24,313 bases of DNA from an uncultured Erysipelotrichales bacterium (GCA_910579135.1 CAJTTM010000034.1:1-24313), one strand, 5' to 3'. Shown: positions 7,785-15,198, counted from the first letter of the stretch. The notes: generated by a model not told the origin, from the sequence alone. A program made the numbers and translations.

Positions 7785-8599
7785 TATTTTTTACCTAAAG
7801 TATATTTTTCTCCAGGAGCTAAAACTTTAATTCTCTTAGGATTTATAATTTTATCAAAAAGAACTTGAGGGTTTCCATTAAATGGTGTCATATCAGGAGC
7901 ATCAACACTCCCCCAATGAATACAAATCAAATCCGTATTTGGATAAATATTTGCTAAAGTAATAGCGCCATCAAGTGTAATATGCCAATCATTATCTGCA
8001 AAATCAAATAAAATGACATCTGGTTCTTCCATATGTAAATGTTCTTCTAATAACTGAGAATCACCTGGAAGCCAAACCTTACCATCAGGTAAATTAAACC
8101 AATATCCACAATAATCCTTTTCTTCCCAATATCTATACTGCCATTTTTGAGAACTATTTTGCCAATTATGTCTTGCTTTTGTTAAACGAATATCAATATC
8201 ATTAACTTTAAATGTTTCATCAATATCATGTTTTACCGTAGGTAATCCTTCTTCATTCATTACATCTGCAACATAATTAGGAGCATGATAAGATTGACAT
8301 ACATCTTTTAAATGTTGACATGTTAATCTAGAAAAATGATCATTATCAATATGAGTAATTAATAATGCATCTAATTGAGGAACACCTTTAGAAAGAATTG
8401 GAACATCATATAATAATGGAATATCAAATCCTTCTAGTACTGGATCAATCATTATATTTGTTCCATAACTATTAATCATTAAACTTCCTCCACCCATCCA
8501 ATAAATAGATGTTTCATGATGATTATCAAAACATTCTTTATTCATTAAAATAGTCTGTCCTGCCACCGCTTGTCCTTTTTCATTAATTGTAATATTCAT
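7784..8599 (-). CDS. Metallo-beta-lactamase-fold hydrolase (UlaG-like)
   Basis: This 271-residue MBL-fold protein begins with the beta-strand set of UlaG-like lactonases (SIYWMGGGSLMINSYGTNIM, then IDPVLEG). The metal motif is THIDNDHF (His83-Asp85-Asp87-His88): the usual H-x-H-x-D-H has Asp in place of the second His. Further ligands are probably in RHNWQNS, LPGDSQL (Asp near 180) and CIHWGS near the C-terminus. UlaG hydrolyses L-ascorbate-6-phosphate, but no ascorbate genes are nearby, so substrate assignment would be a guess. It is the first gene after TetR, with a 108-base gap holding a promoter and possible operators, and it overlaps the phosphatase gene. The start follows AAAGGAGAG. Confidence 0.87.
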   Translation of the reverse strand: MNITINEKGQAVAGQTILMNKECFDNHHETSIYWMGGGSLMINSYGTNIMIDPVLEGFDIPLLYDVPILSKGVPQLDALLITHIDNDHFSRLTCQHLKDVCQSYHAPNYVADVMNEEGLPTVKHDIDETFKVNDIDIRLTKARHNWQNSSQKWQYRYWEEKDYCGYWFNLPDGKVWLPGDSQLLEEHLHMEEPDVILFDFADNDWHITLDGAITLANIYPNTDLICIHWGSVDAPDMTPFNGNPQVLFDKIINPKRIKVLAPGEKYTLGKK

Positions 8600-8623
8600 A
8601 AATTCTCTCCTTTTCTATTTATT

Positions 8624-8651
8624 ATTTTATATGACACTTAAAAATATTCAA
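8624..8651 (-). promoter_or_regulatory. Probable promoter of the MBL-phosphatase-AKR operon
   Basis: A -35 TTGAAT (8646-8651) and a -10 TAAAAT (8624-8629) are spaced 16 bases apart, about 25 bases ahead of the MBL start. This would let the operon be transcribed separately from tetR. Confidence 0.5.
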
Positions 8652-8670
8652 TTTATAAAAAAACCAAAAA

Positions 8671-8706
8671 GTCAATATTTAGACAAAAAACTAAAATTGT
8701 CAATAT
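8671..8706 (-). promoter_or_regulatory. Candidate TetR operator: repeated GTCAATAT and an imperfect inverted repeat
   Basis: On the plus strand GTCAATAT occurs at 8671-8678 and again at 8699-8706. Between them TTAGACAA and TTGTCAA face each other across ten bases. The block lies 20 bases upstream of the operon's -35 box and touches the tetR stop, a plausible position for regulator binding. The region is AT-rich, so chance repeats are possible. Confidence 0.35.
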
Positions 8707-8707
8707 A

Positions 8708-9280
8708 TCATTTTAAATAAGGATTTTCCTTTATCTCACCATCCTTGAATAAAACATCCATTCCTAAACTTCTCATATCTACGATCATCTTTGCAATTTG
8801 ACTTGAAGATACAGGCATATCTGATAATATCCATGATAAAGTCATACTGCTTGATGCATTTGCATGATATTCAGTCGCAAACCTTAATGCATCTGGCATT
8901 GGTGAAGACCCATATAATGATTGATGCCACTTCATATCAAAATCTTTACAATGAGAAAAAATATAATCTTTTAAACAATTTTGCCCTCCCATCATACATG
9001 CTTGTTTCATAAAGATTTTATATTTTTTTATATTCTCAAAGGTTTCTATTAATGAATCATAAAAAGAAATATTCATATTTTGATCATGGAAATCAGGAAC
9101 AATTCTACTATCATAGATATAATGAATCAAATCATCTTTATCAATAAAATGATTATAAAAGGTTTGTCTGCTCACTCCACATTGATTCAATATATCTCTA
9201 ATTGTAATCTTTTCTAATTGTTTTTCTTCACATAATTCTAATAAAGCTTGAGCAATTATATTTTTAACATCTATAGCCAT
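8708..9280 (-). CDS. TetR/AcrR family transcriptional regulator
   Basis: This protein has 190 residues. Its N-terminal 50 residues are a TetR helix-turn-helix: IIAQALLELCEEKQLEKITI followed by RDILNQCGVSRQTFYNHF and the KDDLIHYIY helix. The C-terminal part resembles the ligand domain of DhaS/TetR_C_8-type regulators and ends in VDMRSLGMDVLFKDGE. ATG at 9280 is preferred to ATG at 9292, because GGATGGTG lies properly ahead of the former while the latter has only AGG directly attached. The gene has an extended -10 promoter and precedes, on the same strand, the MBL-phosphatase-AKR operon, which it most likely represses, perhaps through the repeats at 8671-8706. The ligand is unknown. Confidence 0.9.
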   Translation of the reverse strand: MAIDVKNIIAQALLELCEEKQLEKITIRDILNQCGVSRQTFYNHFIDKDDLIHYIYDSRIVPDFHDQNMNISFYDSLIETFENIKKYKIFMKQACMMGGQNCLKDYIFSHCKDFDMKWHQSLYGSSPMPDALRFATEYHANASSSMTLSWILSDMPVSSSQIAKMIVDMRSLGMDVLFKDGEIKENPYLK

Positions 9281-9301
9281 TATTTTCACCATCCTAAAAT
9301 A

Positions 9302-9310
9302 ATTATAACA
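9302..9310 (-). promoter_or_regulatory. Extended -10 promoter of tetR
   Basis: TGTTATAAT on the minus strand is a consensus extended -10. It lies about 21 bases before the chosen tetR ATG. The -35 region (TTTATG, 16 bases upstream) is weak, which extended -10 promoters tolerate. Confidence 0.55.
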
Positions 9311-9330
9311 TATTCAAAGACTTCATAAAT

Positions 9331-9361
9331 AAAAAAAGAATTACTTTTTAAAAAGTAATCC
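9331..9361 (-). terminator. Terminator of the mannose-type PTS operon
   Basis: ATTACTTTTT pairs with AAAAAGTAAT as a 10-bp stem of which the centre acts as loop, followed by CTTTTTTTA on the minus strand. It lies 22 bases beyond the stop of the small membrane protein gene. Confidence 0.75.
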
Positions 9362-9382
9362 CTTCTATCATAAATCTTAATT

Positions 9383-9664
9383 TTAATGAAATTTTTGTTT
9401 ATTAACACTATCTAAAAGTTTTTCAATATTATCTTTACCATTTCTTAAACCCAACCCTATAACAATGGCACTTACAACTGATATTATCATCATAATAATA
9501 CCAATTATTTTTATAAATGGATGAACTGATGGTCCAGAAATAATAAGGATTAAAGAAAGTGAGGAAAAAATAATAACATTTCTTAACCATCTTTTTAAAT
9601 TATTTAGCATTTTATTTTGATACTGTACTTCATTAATAAATGATTGTTTTAATCGAGTTTCCAT
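9383..9664 (-). CDS. Small membrane protein, last gene of the PTS operon, unrecognised
   Basis: The protein has 93 residues and is not assigned to a family here. A basic amphipathic N-terminus (LKQSFINEVQYQNKMLNNLK) precedes two hydrophobic helices, about residues 29-45 (NVIIFSSLSLILIISG) and 51-71 (IKIIGIIMMIISVVSAIVIG), with a short SVHPF turn between them. It ends in a charged tail. It starts 17 bases after the IID stop, with AGGAAAGGAAG in the gap, and is followed by the operon terminator, so it belongs to the PTS transcript. Mannose-type PTS operons of lactic acid bacteria often end in a DUF956 (ManO) gene, but that is a larger, soluble protein; this one is different. A role in assembly or regulation of the IIC-IID complex is only a guess. 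Confidence 0.75.
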   Translation of the reverse strand: METRLKQSFINEVQYQNKMLNNLKRWLRNVIIFSSLSLILIISGPSVHPFIKIIGIIMMIISVVSAIVIGLGLRNGKDNIEKLLDSVNKQKFH

Positions 9665-9681
9665 GATAAAGACTTCCTTTC

Positions 9682-10518
9682 CTAATAAGTTAAACCTGGA
9701 TTAAAGAATCCAACTAATACCCCTAAAAAGGCAATTACAACTAATAATAACATAACTTTAATTGGAGATAATTTCTTTTTAGATAACAAGTACCAACATA
9801 ATAGTATAAATGCTGCAGTTAAGAAACCTGGATAAACACCATCTAAAGTTTTTTGTAAATTTAAGAATGGTTCTTTAGCGCCTGTTGCTGTCATTGTAAA
9901 AGCTGTTTTAATACTTACCCAAGAAGCTGCAACTGCACCAATAACAATTCCACCTAGCATAGTAATTGATTCCCTTAAAGCCTCACCTTGAGGTCCCACT
10001 AAGAAATCAACCGCTTTTCCACCAAGTTCATAACCCTTGAAATATAAGAATTTCATTCCAAAATAAGCAAACAAGTTCCATACAACAATATAGAATATTG
10101 CTCCAAGTGGTGAACCACCAGTAGACATACCCATTGCAATTCCTAATAAGATAGGAATAACAGTTCCAACAACTAATGAATCACCAATACCTGCAATTGG
10201 TCCCATCAATCCTGCACGTAAACCATTAATCGTTTCATCATCAACATCATCAGCTCCATTAGCTCTTGCTTCTTCTAAACCTGCTGTCATTCCAACAATG
10301 ACAGATCCTAATTGTGGTTCAGTATTAAAGAATGCTGTATATGTTTTTATTGATCTTGCTTGATCTTCTTTTTTATCATATAACTCTTCAATAATTGGCA
10401 ACATAGAACATAAATATCCAAATGTTTGCATATGTTCTTGTGAAAAACATGTTAAATGTCCATAATACCAATTATGAAATGCTTTTGTAAGAACTTTTTT
10501 TGATATTTTCTTCTCCAT
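9682..10518 (-). CDS. PTS mannose/fructose/sorbose-family IID component
   Basis: This 278-residue subunit forms, with IIC, the membrane channel of a mannose-type phosphotransferase system. The family start ISKKVLTKAFHNWYYGHLTC and the cytoplasmic region with MLPIIEELYDKKEDQARSIK and FFNTEPQLGSVIVGMTAGLEE are characteristic. The conserved LRAGLMGPIAGIGDSLVVGT is followed by the transmembrane C-terminal part. ATG at 10518 is preferred: it begins one base after the IIC stop and has GAGGAGG nine bases ahead. A frame extending upstream to 10548 would add ten residues overlapping IIC and has no ribosome site. Sugar specificity within the family cannot be read from the sequence. Confidence 0.95.
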   Translation of the reverse strand: MEKKISKKVLTKAFHNWYYGHLTCFSQEHMQTFGYLCSMLPIIEELYDKKEDQARSIKTYTAFFNTEPQLGSVIVGMTAGLEEARANGADDVDDETINGLRAGLMGPIAGIGDSLVVGTVIPILLGIAMGMSTGGSPLGAIFYIVVWNLFAYFGMKFLYFKGYELGGKAVDFLVGPQGEALRESITMLGGIVIGAVAASWVSIKTAFTMTATGAKEPFLNLQKTLDGVYPGFLTAAFILLCWYLLSKKKLSPIKVMLLLVVIAFLGVLVGFFNPGLTY

Positions 10519-10519
10519 A

Positions 10520-11362
10520 TTATATATCCTCCTCATCATCATCCACATCAGCTACCATGGCCGTTGACTTATTAATCATTAACATTTTAATTCTATAGTT
10601 AATTAATGCAAACATACCTGCAATAACAGTTGCTGAAACCAAATTGATTCCAAGTGATGCAGCTAAAGTAAACCCAAAGAAGAATGGAATAAAATCAATC
10701 GCTTTTGTAATAATTTGTTTTAAAAGAATAGCGATTCCAACACATGGTAATAATGAACCTACTGTAAACAATGTCATCATTGCTAAACCATCCATTGGTA
10801 AATAATTTTTAATCAAATCAACCATTGGTGCACCCATCTTACACATAATCATTGTTGGAATAAATGAACATATAAGATGTGAAATCCAAGGTAATACCAT
10901 ATCTACTATATATATTTTTTTATAATCCCCTTTTTCAACAGCAGTCCATCCAATATGTTGCCAAGCCAAGTTAATTGTTGCAGTTCCATAAAATAAAACT
11001 GTTCCTAATGTACCAACCATTGTTCCAAATGAAGTAGCTAATGCTTGACCATCAGAACTTGCTGCATCCAATCCAAAACTTTTTAATGCAATCATAGCAA
11101 GAGGAATCCCAATATAACTTACAGCTCTTACATCTGCAGAAACAGTTCCCCCTGGTGTAACTAATGCAATATATACAACTTGCATTGCCGCACCTACTAA
11201 TATACCCGTTTTCATATCACCTAAAATAATACCACAAACAAGCCCACCAATTAACGGTCTACCTAATGTGTAGTTACCAATTGATGTTCCACCTAAACCT
11301 GGCATACTTGATAAACAAGCAAATAAACCAAGTAAGGCTGCTTGAATCCAACTAATTTCCAT
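10520..11362 (-). CDS. PTS mannose/fructose/sorbose-family IIC component
   Basis: A 280-residue polytopic protein of the EII-Sor IIC family, it carries the sugar across the membrane together with IID. Typical blocks are WIQAALLGLFACLSSMPGLG, NYTLGRPLIGGLVCGIILGD, the AAMQVVYIALVTPGGTVSAD segment that contributes to the sugar site, and a C-terminal helix before a short acidic tail (VDDDEEDI). The length is slightly above that of ManY (about 266). It begins 20 bases after the IIB stop with AGGAGAG ahead, and ends one base before IID, consistent with strict co-translation. Confidence 0.95.
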   Translation of the reverse strand: MEISWIQAALLGLFACLSSMPGLGGTSIGNYTLGRPLIGGLVCGIILGDMKTGILVGAAMQVVYIALVTPGGTVSADVRAVSYIGIPLAMIALKSFGLDAASSDGQALATSFGTMVGTLGTVLFYGTATINLAWQHIGWTAVEKGDYKKIYIVDMVLPWISHLICSFIPTMIMCKMGAPMVDLIKNYLPMDGLAMMTLFTVGSLLPCVGIAILLKQIITKAIDFIPFFFGFTLAASLGINLVSATVIAGMFALINYRIKMLMINKSTAMVADVDDDEEDI

Positions 11363-11382
11363 AATTCTTTCTCCTCTCCTAA

Positions 11383-11874
11383 TTAATATCCAAATTTTCC
11401 TTTAAAATCATCCCATGTTCCAATAGAAACATCAGGTAATAAAGCAAATTTAATTTTGTAACCTGCTTTTGACATTTTTTCAAATGCATCGGCTTCTTCT
11501 TGAGTGATTGACTGATTATTTCCTAACTTCGTTGCTCCATCTCTATCATTACACGGACCCACAATCACTGTATCAATATCGCACTTAAATCCTTGTTCTA
11601 CTAAAATTTTACACATATCTACAGGATTTTTAGTGATTAAGAAATAACGTGTATCACTCTCTAATACCTTTTGACATTTTTTCTTAAAATCTTCTAAAGT
11701 CCATACAAATGTTTTCTTTCCACTAGCAGCCTTATAAGCTGCCTTTAGAACATTATTACCTGCAGCTTTATCGTTTACTGCAATTAATCCATCACATGGA
11801 TATTCACGTGCCCAACGTGTACAAGTTTGACCATGAATCATACGATCATCAATACGAATAAATGAAACTGACAT
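11383..11874 (-). CDS. PTS mannose/fructose/sorbose-family IIB component
   Basis: This 163-residue cytoplasmic phosphotransfer protein passes phosphate from IIA to the incoming sugar. The active-site loop is RIDDRMIHGQ, with the phosphorylated histidine at position 14. Other family features are VNDKAAGNNVLKAAYKAASG after the first strand, YFLITKNPVDMCKILVEQGF and VIVGPCNDRDGATKLGNN. The length equals that of free-standing IIB domains, so IIA and IIB are separate here rather than fused as in E. coli ManX. It follows the IIA gene by 17 bases with GGGAGGAA ahead. Confidence 0.95.
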   Translation of the reverse strand: MSVSFIRIDDRMIHGQTCTRWAREYPCDGLIAVNDKAAGNNVLKAAYKAASGKKTFVWTLEDFKKKCQKVLESDTRYFLITKNPVDMCKILVEQGFKCDIDTVIVGPCNDRDGATKLGNNQSITQEEADAFEKMSKAGYKIKFALLPDVSIGTWDDFKGKFGY

Positions 11875-11891
11875 AATTTTTTCCTCCCTTA

Positions 11892-12314
11892 TTAAATATC
11901 ATCTTCTTCATCAGCGATTATTTTAAATTCTTTTAAAGCACTATGAGCCTCTTGTAGAACTTGTTCTACTAAAACATCATTATCAAATGTATCTTTCATT
12001 AATACTGTTGTAAGAGCTAAAGGTAAATTCATTCCTCCAAGAACAACTGTTTTATCCATTAATCCCTTACCTGTTAAAACATTCATTGCAGTAGTTAATG
12101 GTGAACCACCAATTAAATCTCCTAATAAAATCACTTCATCTTCATTACTCACACATTCAATAACTTGATTAAAGTAAAGTGCAAACTCATCAGCAGATTT
12201 ACCATTTTGTAAACCAGCAGATAACACATCGTCCCTTTTACCAGCTAACATAGATAATGCATCTTTTAATCCATTCGCAAATTCTCCATGGCTGACTAAT
12301 ACTACATATTTCAT
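11892..12314 (-). CDS. PTS mannose/fructose/sorbose-family IIA component
   Basis: This 140-residue EIIA-Man domain protein accepts phosphate from HPr at His9 in VLVSHGEFANGL. Further family blocks are the ALSMLAG helix after the active site and LLGDLIGGSPLTTAMNVL (about residues 63-80), which line the dimer active site, plus VVLGGMNLPLAL. It is the first gene of the IIA-IIB-IIC-IID operon and has AAGGGAGGAGATAAA ahead of ATG 12314. Neither a LevR-type activator nor a sigma-54 (-24 GG / -12 GC) element is seen, so control is probably by the upstream palindromic sites. Confidence 0.94.
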   Translation of the reverse strand: MKYVVLVSHGEFANGLKDALSMLAGKRDDVLSAGLQNGKSADEFALYFNQVIECVSNEDEVILLGDLIGGSPLTTAMNVLTGKGLMDKTVVLGGMNLPLALTTVLMKDTFDNDVLVEQVLQEAHSALKEFKIIADEEDDI

Positions 12315-12328
12315 TTTATCTCCTCCCT

Positions 12329-12353
12329 TCTTGACACCATTATTCTATCAAGA
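12329..12353 (-). promoter_or_regulatory. Inverted repeat directly ahead of the PTS ribosome site
   Basis: TCTTGATA and TGTCAAGA face each other across nine bases (seven of eight pairs match), ending just before AAGGGAGGAG. It could be an operator near the transcription start or an RNA hairpin affecting IIA translation. Confidence 0.45.
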
Positions 12354-12393
12354 AAATTTACCTATTCCATCTGTCTAATGTCATGACTTTTTA

Positions 12394-12431
12394 TTTACAA
12401 TTCTCATATTTTATTATGACAATTGTCACAA
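12394..12431 (-). promoter_or_regulatory. PTS operon promoter overlapping an 18-base palindrome
   Basis: TGACAATTGTCA (12417-12428) is a perfect 12-base palindrome, nearly extended to 18 bases (12414-12431). Its second half supplies a possible -35 TTGTCA (12417-12422), with a fair -10 TGTAAA (12394-12399) 17 bases away. A separate perfect GTCATGAC lies downstream at 12380-12387. The palindrome shares TGAC/GTCA half-sites with the sites ahead of the sensory operon and the HAD gene. Confidence 0.5.
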
Positions 12432-12458
12432 TAAAAAAAGAACCCCAATATGAGGTTC
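12432..12458 (-). terminator. Terminator between the Rpn remnant and the PTS operon
   Basis: GAACCTC-ATATT-GGGGTTC (one G-T pair) is followed by TTTTTTT on the minus strand. It isolates the PTS operon from transcription entering from the pseudogene side. Bases 12459-12671 hold no gene: one frame is open for about 42 codons without a start, continuing the pseudogene frame, but I recognise nothing in it. Confidence 0.75.
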
Positions 12459-12671
12459 AATATCTAAATTATATAAAATTTTGTATTTAAATAGTTCATT
12501 TTGTCTATTTATATAAAGATTTTTAGATATTTAATGAAGATACTTTAAAATATATTTTTTGTTTTCAATATCAAAAATATTAATAGTCAGTTCATTTAAT
12601 ATATCTTCATCACTATTTTTAATTTTAATAATTATGTTTTCTGATATAAATCCTAACTTTTAGTTAATAAA

Positions 12672-13098
12672 CTAGTAATCTTTTAAATTGATTTCTTCTT
12701 TAATTTCCATCTCTACTCTCTTAACTCTATATATTGGTAGTCCTCTTTTAAAATAATCTTTATGATAGATAAAGATTATATAACTATCTGGTATATCTTT
12801 ATATTGTGTTCCTTTTTTTAACAAAGTGATTATCTGTTCCACTATGATATAAACTTAAACGTTTAAATGTATCTTCTTCTTTTTGAACTTCGATATCAAT
12901 CACTCCATCCAATCGTGATTCCTTTCCATTAATATTACTGATATAGTATTGTACTTGAGAATCTTTGATACGTACAGGTTTATCAAAGAGAGAAGAAAGA
13001 AGTTCTTCTACACATTCTTTATGAGAGAAGATTGCTCTCATCATAGGATGATTAAATACAGTCATAGACTTTATATCTTTTAAAACATCTTTTTTTAT
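12672..13098 (-). pseudogene. Decayed Rpn-family nuclease gene
   Basis: The frame opens with IKKDVLKDIKSMTVFNHPMM and continues through SQVQYYISNINGKESRLDGV and DIEVQKEED, a classic Rpn/COG5464 nuclease N-terminus with the D-x-E-x-Q core. Three lesions are visible. The codon that correctly follows AAGGAGG-AACAA is ATA (13096-13098), where a start ATG is expected. A seven-A run (12813-12819) has one extra A, which throws the frame; dropping one A restores KKGTQYKDIPDSYIIFI and KRGLPIYRVKR, both typical of the family. A TAG at 12672-12674 then ends the corrected frame after 142 codons, about half the family length. The in-frame ATG at 13065 gives only an 88-residue fragment and is unlikely to be functional. 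Confidence 0.82.
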
Positions 13099-13235
13099 TT
13101 GTTCCTCCTTATTATTATATACAAATAAAAAGGAGATTTTTCTTTTTTTAATTACACGATTTTATAATATGAAAATAATAACTTCTATAAATCTATTATA
13201 AAAGTATAGAGTAGAATTGTCATTGAATACTTTGT

Positions 13236-13273
13236 CCAAAATAAATAACTCGAAATTAATACTTCGAGTTATT
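13236..13273 (-). terminator. Terminator of the sensory operon
   Basis: A perfect 11-bp stem (AATAACTCGAA at 13244-13254 with TTCGAGTTATT at 13263-13273) overlaps the stop of the solute-binding protein gene. It is followed by TATTTTGG on the minus strand, a modest T-tract. Bases 13099-13235 contain only the remnant's ribosome site and AT-rich sequence. Confidence 0.65.
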
Positions 13274-14531
13274 CATTTAAATATAGATTTATTTCTCTCT
13301 GTAATTCCATTAAAGCTATATCCAAATCTTCTTCATTATGAAGAATTTCTTTCATTCTTGTATTCATTAAACTTAATGCAGATTCATATTTTTTAAAACG
13401 ATTATGATGAATAGTTGTTTCCATAACTTCGTTCAGTAAACTCAAATCAATTTCATTTTCTTGAGATGACTGATATGATACACTTTTTAATGATGAAATA
13501 CCTTGAGAATATTGAAATAGTTCAGATTGTGATTCTTGATTATATGTTAACATCTTTAAAAATTCCCATGATTCTTTTGTATGTGTTGTTCGTGAAGAAA
13601 TACTGATAAGTAACGATGATATTTCACTGCTATTTTCATTAGGTAATAAAGATGGCATTTTTACACAGTCCCATTCAAATGTTGAATATTTTTTTACTCT
13701 CCATGGATATGGTTTATATGTCCTATAATTCGCAAATGTCATAGGTGAAAAAACAACTTGTCCATTATCGAACTCTGTTGATGAAATAACATGTCCTTGA
13801 TTTAAAGTTTCTAATTTTTGAATAAAAAGCAATGAATTTTTAACCGAATCTTGACTTAAATATCCTTTTGTTCCATCTTCATTAAAAAGAGTTGCTCCAT
13901 GACTATAAATAGAATCAAGCCAATCATAATTATAACAGCCATATTGATCAATGACACCATCACCGTTACTATCTTTTGTTACTTGCTTACATATTTTATA
14001 AAAGTCATCCAGTGTCCATTGATTATCAGGTATTTTGATTCTTTCTTTTTTTAATAGTGTCTTATTTACAAACATTAACTGTGGATTACACTCATATGGT
14101 AAAGCAAATTGGGAGTCTTGATAAATTCCTGCTTTTAAAGCACTCTCATAGTATTTTGAGGAATCAAAATCTTTATCTTGTTGTATATATTTATCAAGAT
14201 TTTTTAATGCCCCAAGTGAACTCAAAGTATTGAAATCTTCTTCTAATACCATATAAATATCAGGTTCATTACCACTAACTATTAAATTCGATAACCAAGA
14301 AGAATAATCTTCTTTCAAAATCCCACTACTATATTCTATTTCTACTAATGGATATCTTTTTTCAAATCTTTCTATTGCATGATCTATAACTTTATAACTA
14401 TCAGCGCTGGGAACATCCCAATTACTTCCGGCAAACAATCCCATTGTAAGAGTTGTCTTTTGAGGATATGACAATAATGCACCAATACACCCTATAATAA
14501 TGATACCAATAACTATATATTTTTTATTCAT
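13269..14531 (-). CDS. Extracellular solute-binding protein (family 1), orphan, likely lipoprotein
   Basis: This 420-residue type-II periplasmic-binding-fold protein resembles carbohydrate-binding components of ABC importers. A hydrophobic N-terminus contains IIGC (Cys15), compatible with a lipobox, although the hydrophobic run continues past it, so a membrane anchor is also possible. Family marks are IDHAIERFEKRYPLVEIEY, the EPDIYMV strand, FALPYECNPQLMFVNKTLL, and a calcium-loop-like DSNGDGVIDQYG (from Asp187). The C-terminal third has SWEFLKMLTYNQESQSELF. It overlaps the response-regulator gene by 8 bases and closes a four-gene operon that contains no permease or ATPase. I infer a sensory role, or loading of a transporter encoded elsewhere; the ligand is unknown. 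Confidence 0.88.
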   Translation of the reverse strand: MNKKYIVIGIIIIGCIGALLSYPQKTTLTMGLFAGSNWDVPSADSYKVIDHAIERFEKRYPLVEIEYSSGILKEDYSSWLSNLIVSGNEPDIYMVLEEDFNTLSSLGALKNLDKYIQQDKDFDSSKYYESALKAGIYQDSQFALPYECNPQLMFVNKTLLKKERIKIPDNQWTLDDFYKICKQVTKDSNGDGVIDQYGCYNYDWLDSIYSHGATLFNEDGTKGYLSQDSVKNSLLFIQKLETLNQGHVISSTEFDNGQVVFSPMTFANYRTYKPYPWRVKKYSTFEWDCVKMPSLLPNENSSEISSLLISISSRTTHTKESWEFLKMLTYNQESQSELFQYSQGISSLKSVSYQSSQENEIDLSLLNEVMETTIHHNRFKKYESALSLMNTRMKEILHNEEDLDIALMELQREINLYLNE

Positions 14532-15198
14532 TATTAAATCCCTTTATTGTTTGACCAGTTTGTACTGCCCAGATTGCTAATTGTGTTCTATCTCTTAAAC
14601 ATAACTTTGATAAAATAGAACTCAAATAATTACGTACTGTTCCTTCTGATAAGAATAATTTTTGTGCAATTTCTTTATTAGATAGTCCAAAACCAACTTG
14701 TTGAATAACTTTCCATTCAGGTTTACTTATATCTTTAATTGATGTTTCATCAACTTTAATAGACATATTATCTTGAGACATTTTAGAAAACATACTAAAT
14801 ACTTTAGTAGCAATATCAGGATTGATCATTGCTCCACCTTTATAAATCGTTAAAATGGATTTATAAAGTTCATCCATTCCCACTCCTTTTAATAAATATC
14901 CACTCGCTCCATATTTTAATGCACTAAAGACAAAATCATCATCATCAAATGTTGTAAGAATAATGACTTTTGTATTAGGATATTGTTCTTTAACAAGTTT
15001 TGTACAATAGACCCCATCCATCCCAGGCATACGAATATCCATCAAAACAATATCAACAGATTCCCTTTCTATTATCTTCATTACTTCAAACCCATCACTA
15101 GCAACACCAACAACCTTGAGATCATCATGTGTCCCAAGAACAATTCTAAGAGACTCTCTAATCAATTCTTGATCATCAGCAATAATAATTTTAATCAT
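14524..15198 (-). CDS. NarL/LuxR-type response regulator
   Basis: The protein has 224 residues. The receiver domain (1-120) has the acidic pair in IIIADDQELIRESL, the phospho-acceptor Asp54 in VLMDIRMPGMDG, the switch Thr in VIILTTFDDDD, and Lys in GYLLKG. A LuxR/GerE helix-turn-helix lies at about 150-210: GLSNKEIAQKLFLSEGTVRN followed by YLSSILSKLCLRDRTQLA. ATG at 15198 is chosen over GTG at 15207, because GAGGGGTG lies six bases ahead of it; this ATG overlaps the kinase stop by 8 bases. It is the cognate partner of the adjoining kinase. Candidate binding sites are the paired sites ahead of its own operon and the HAD gene. Confidence 0.95.
   Translation of the reverse strand: MIKIIIADDQELIRESLRIVLGTHDDLKVVGVASDGFEVMKIIERESVDIVLMDIRMPGMDGVYCTKLVKEQYPNTKVIILTTFDDDDFVFSALKYGASGYLLKGVGMDELYKSILTIYKGGAMINPDIATKVFSMFSKMSQDNMSIKVDETSIKDISKPEWKVIQQVGFGLSNKEIAQKLFLSEGTVRNYLSSILSKLCLRDRTQLAIWAVQTGQTIKGFNNE

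Noticed and set aside
8791..9012. Plus-strand ORF within tetR, and similar ones at 156-356, 5637-5870, 14983-15219 and 22370-22621
   Set aside because: They lie antisense to well-supported genes, lack ribosome sites and encode low-complexity products.
12315..12460. Sigma-54 promoter for the PTS operon
   Set aside because: No GG-N10-GC (-24/-12) element was found, and no LevR-type activator is in the window.
12459..12671. Open minus-strand stretch of about 42 codons after the Rpn remnant
   Set aside because: It has no start codon or ribosome site and no recognisable family; it is in the same frame as the pseudogene and is probably residual sequence.
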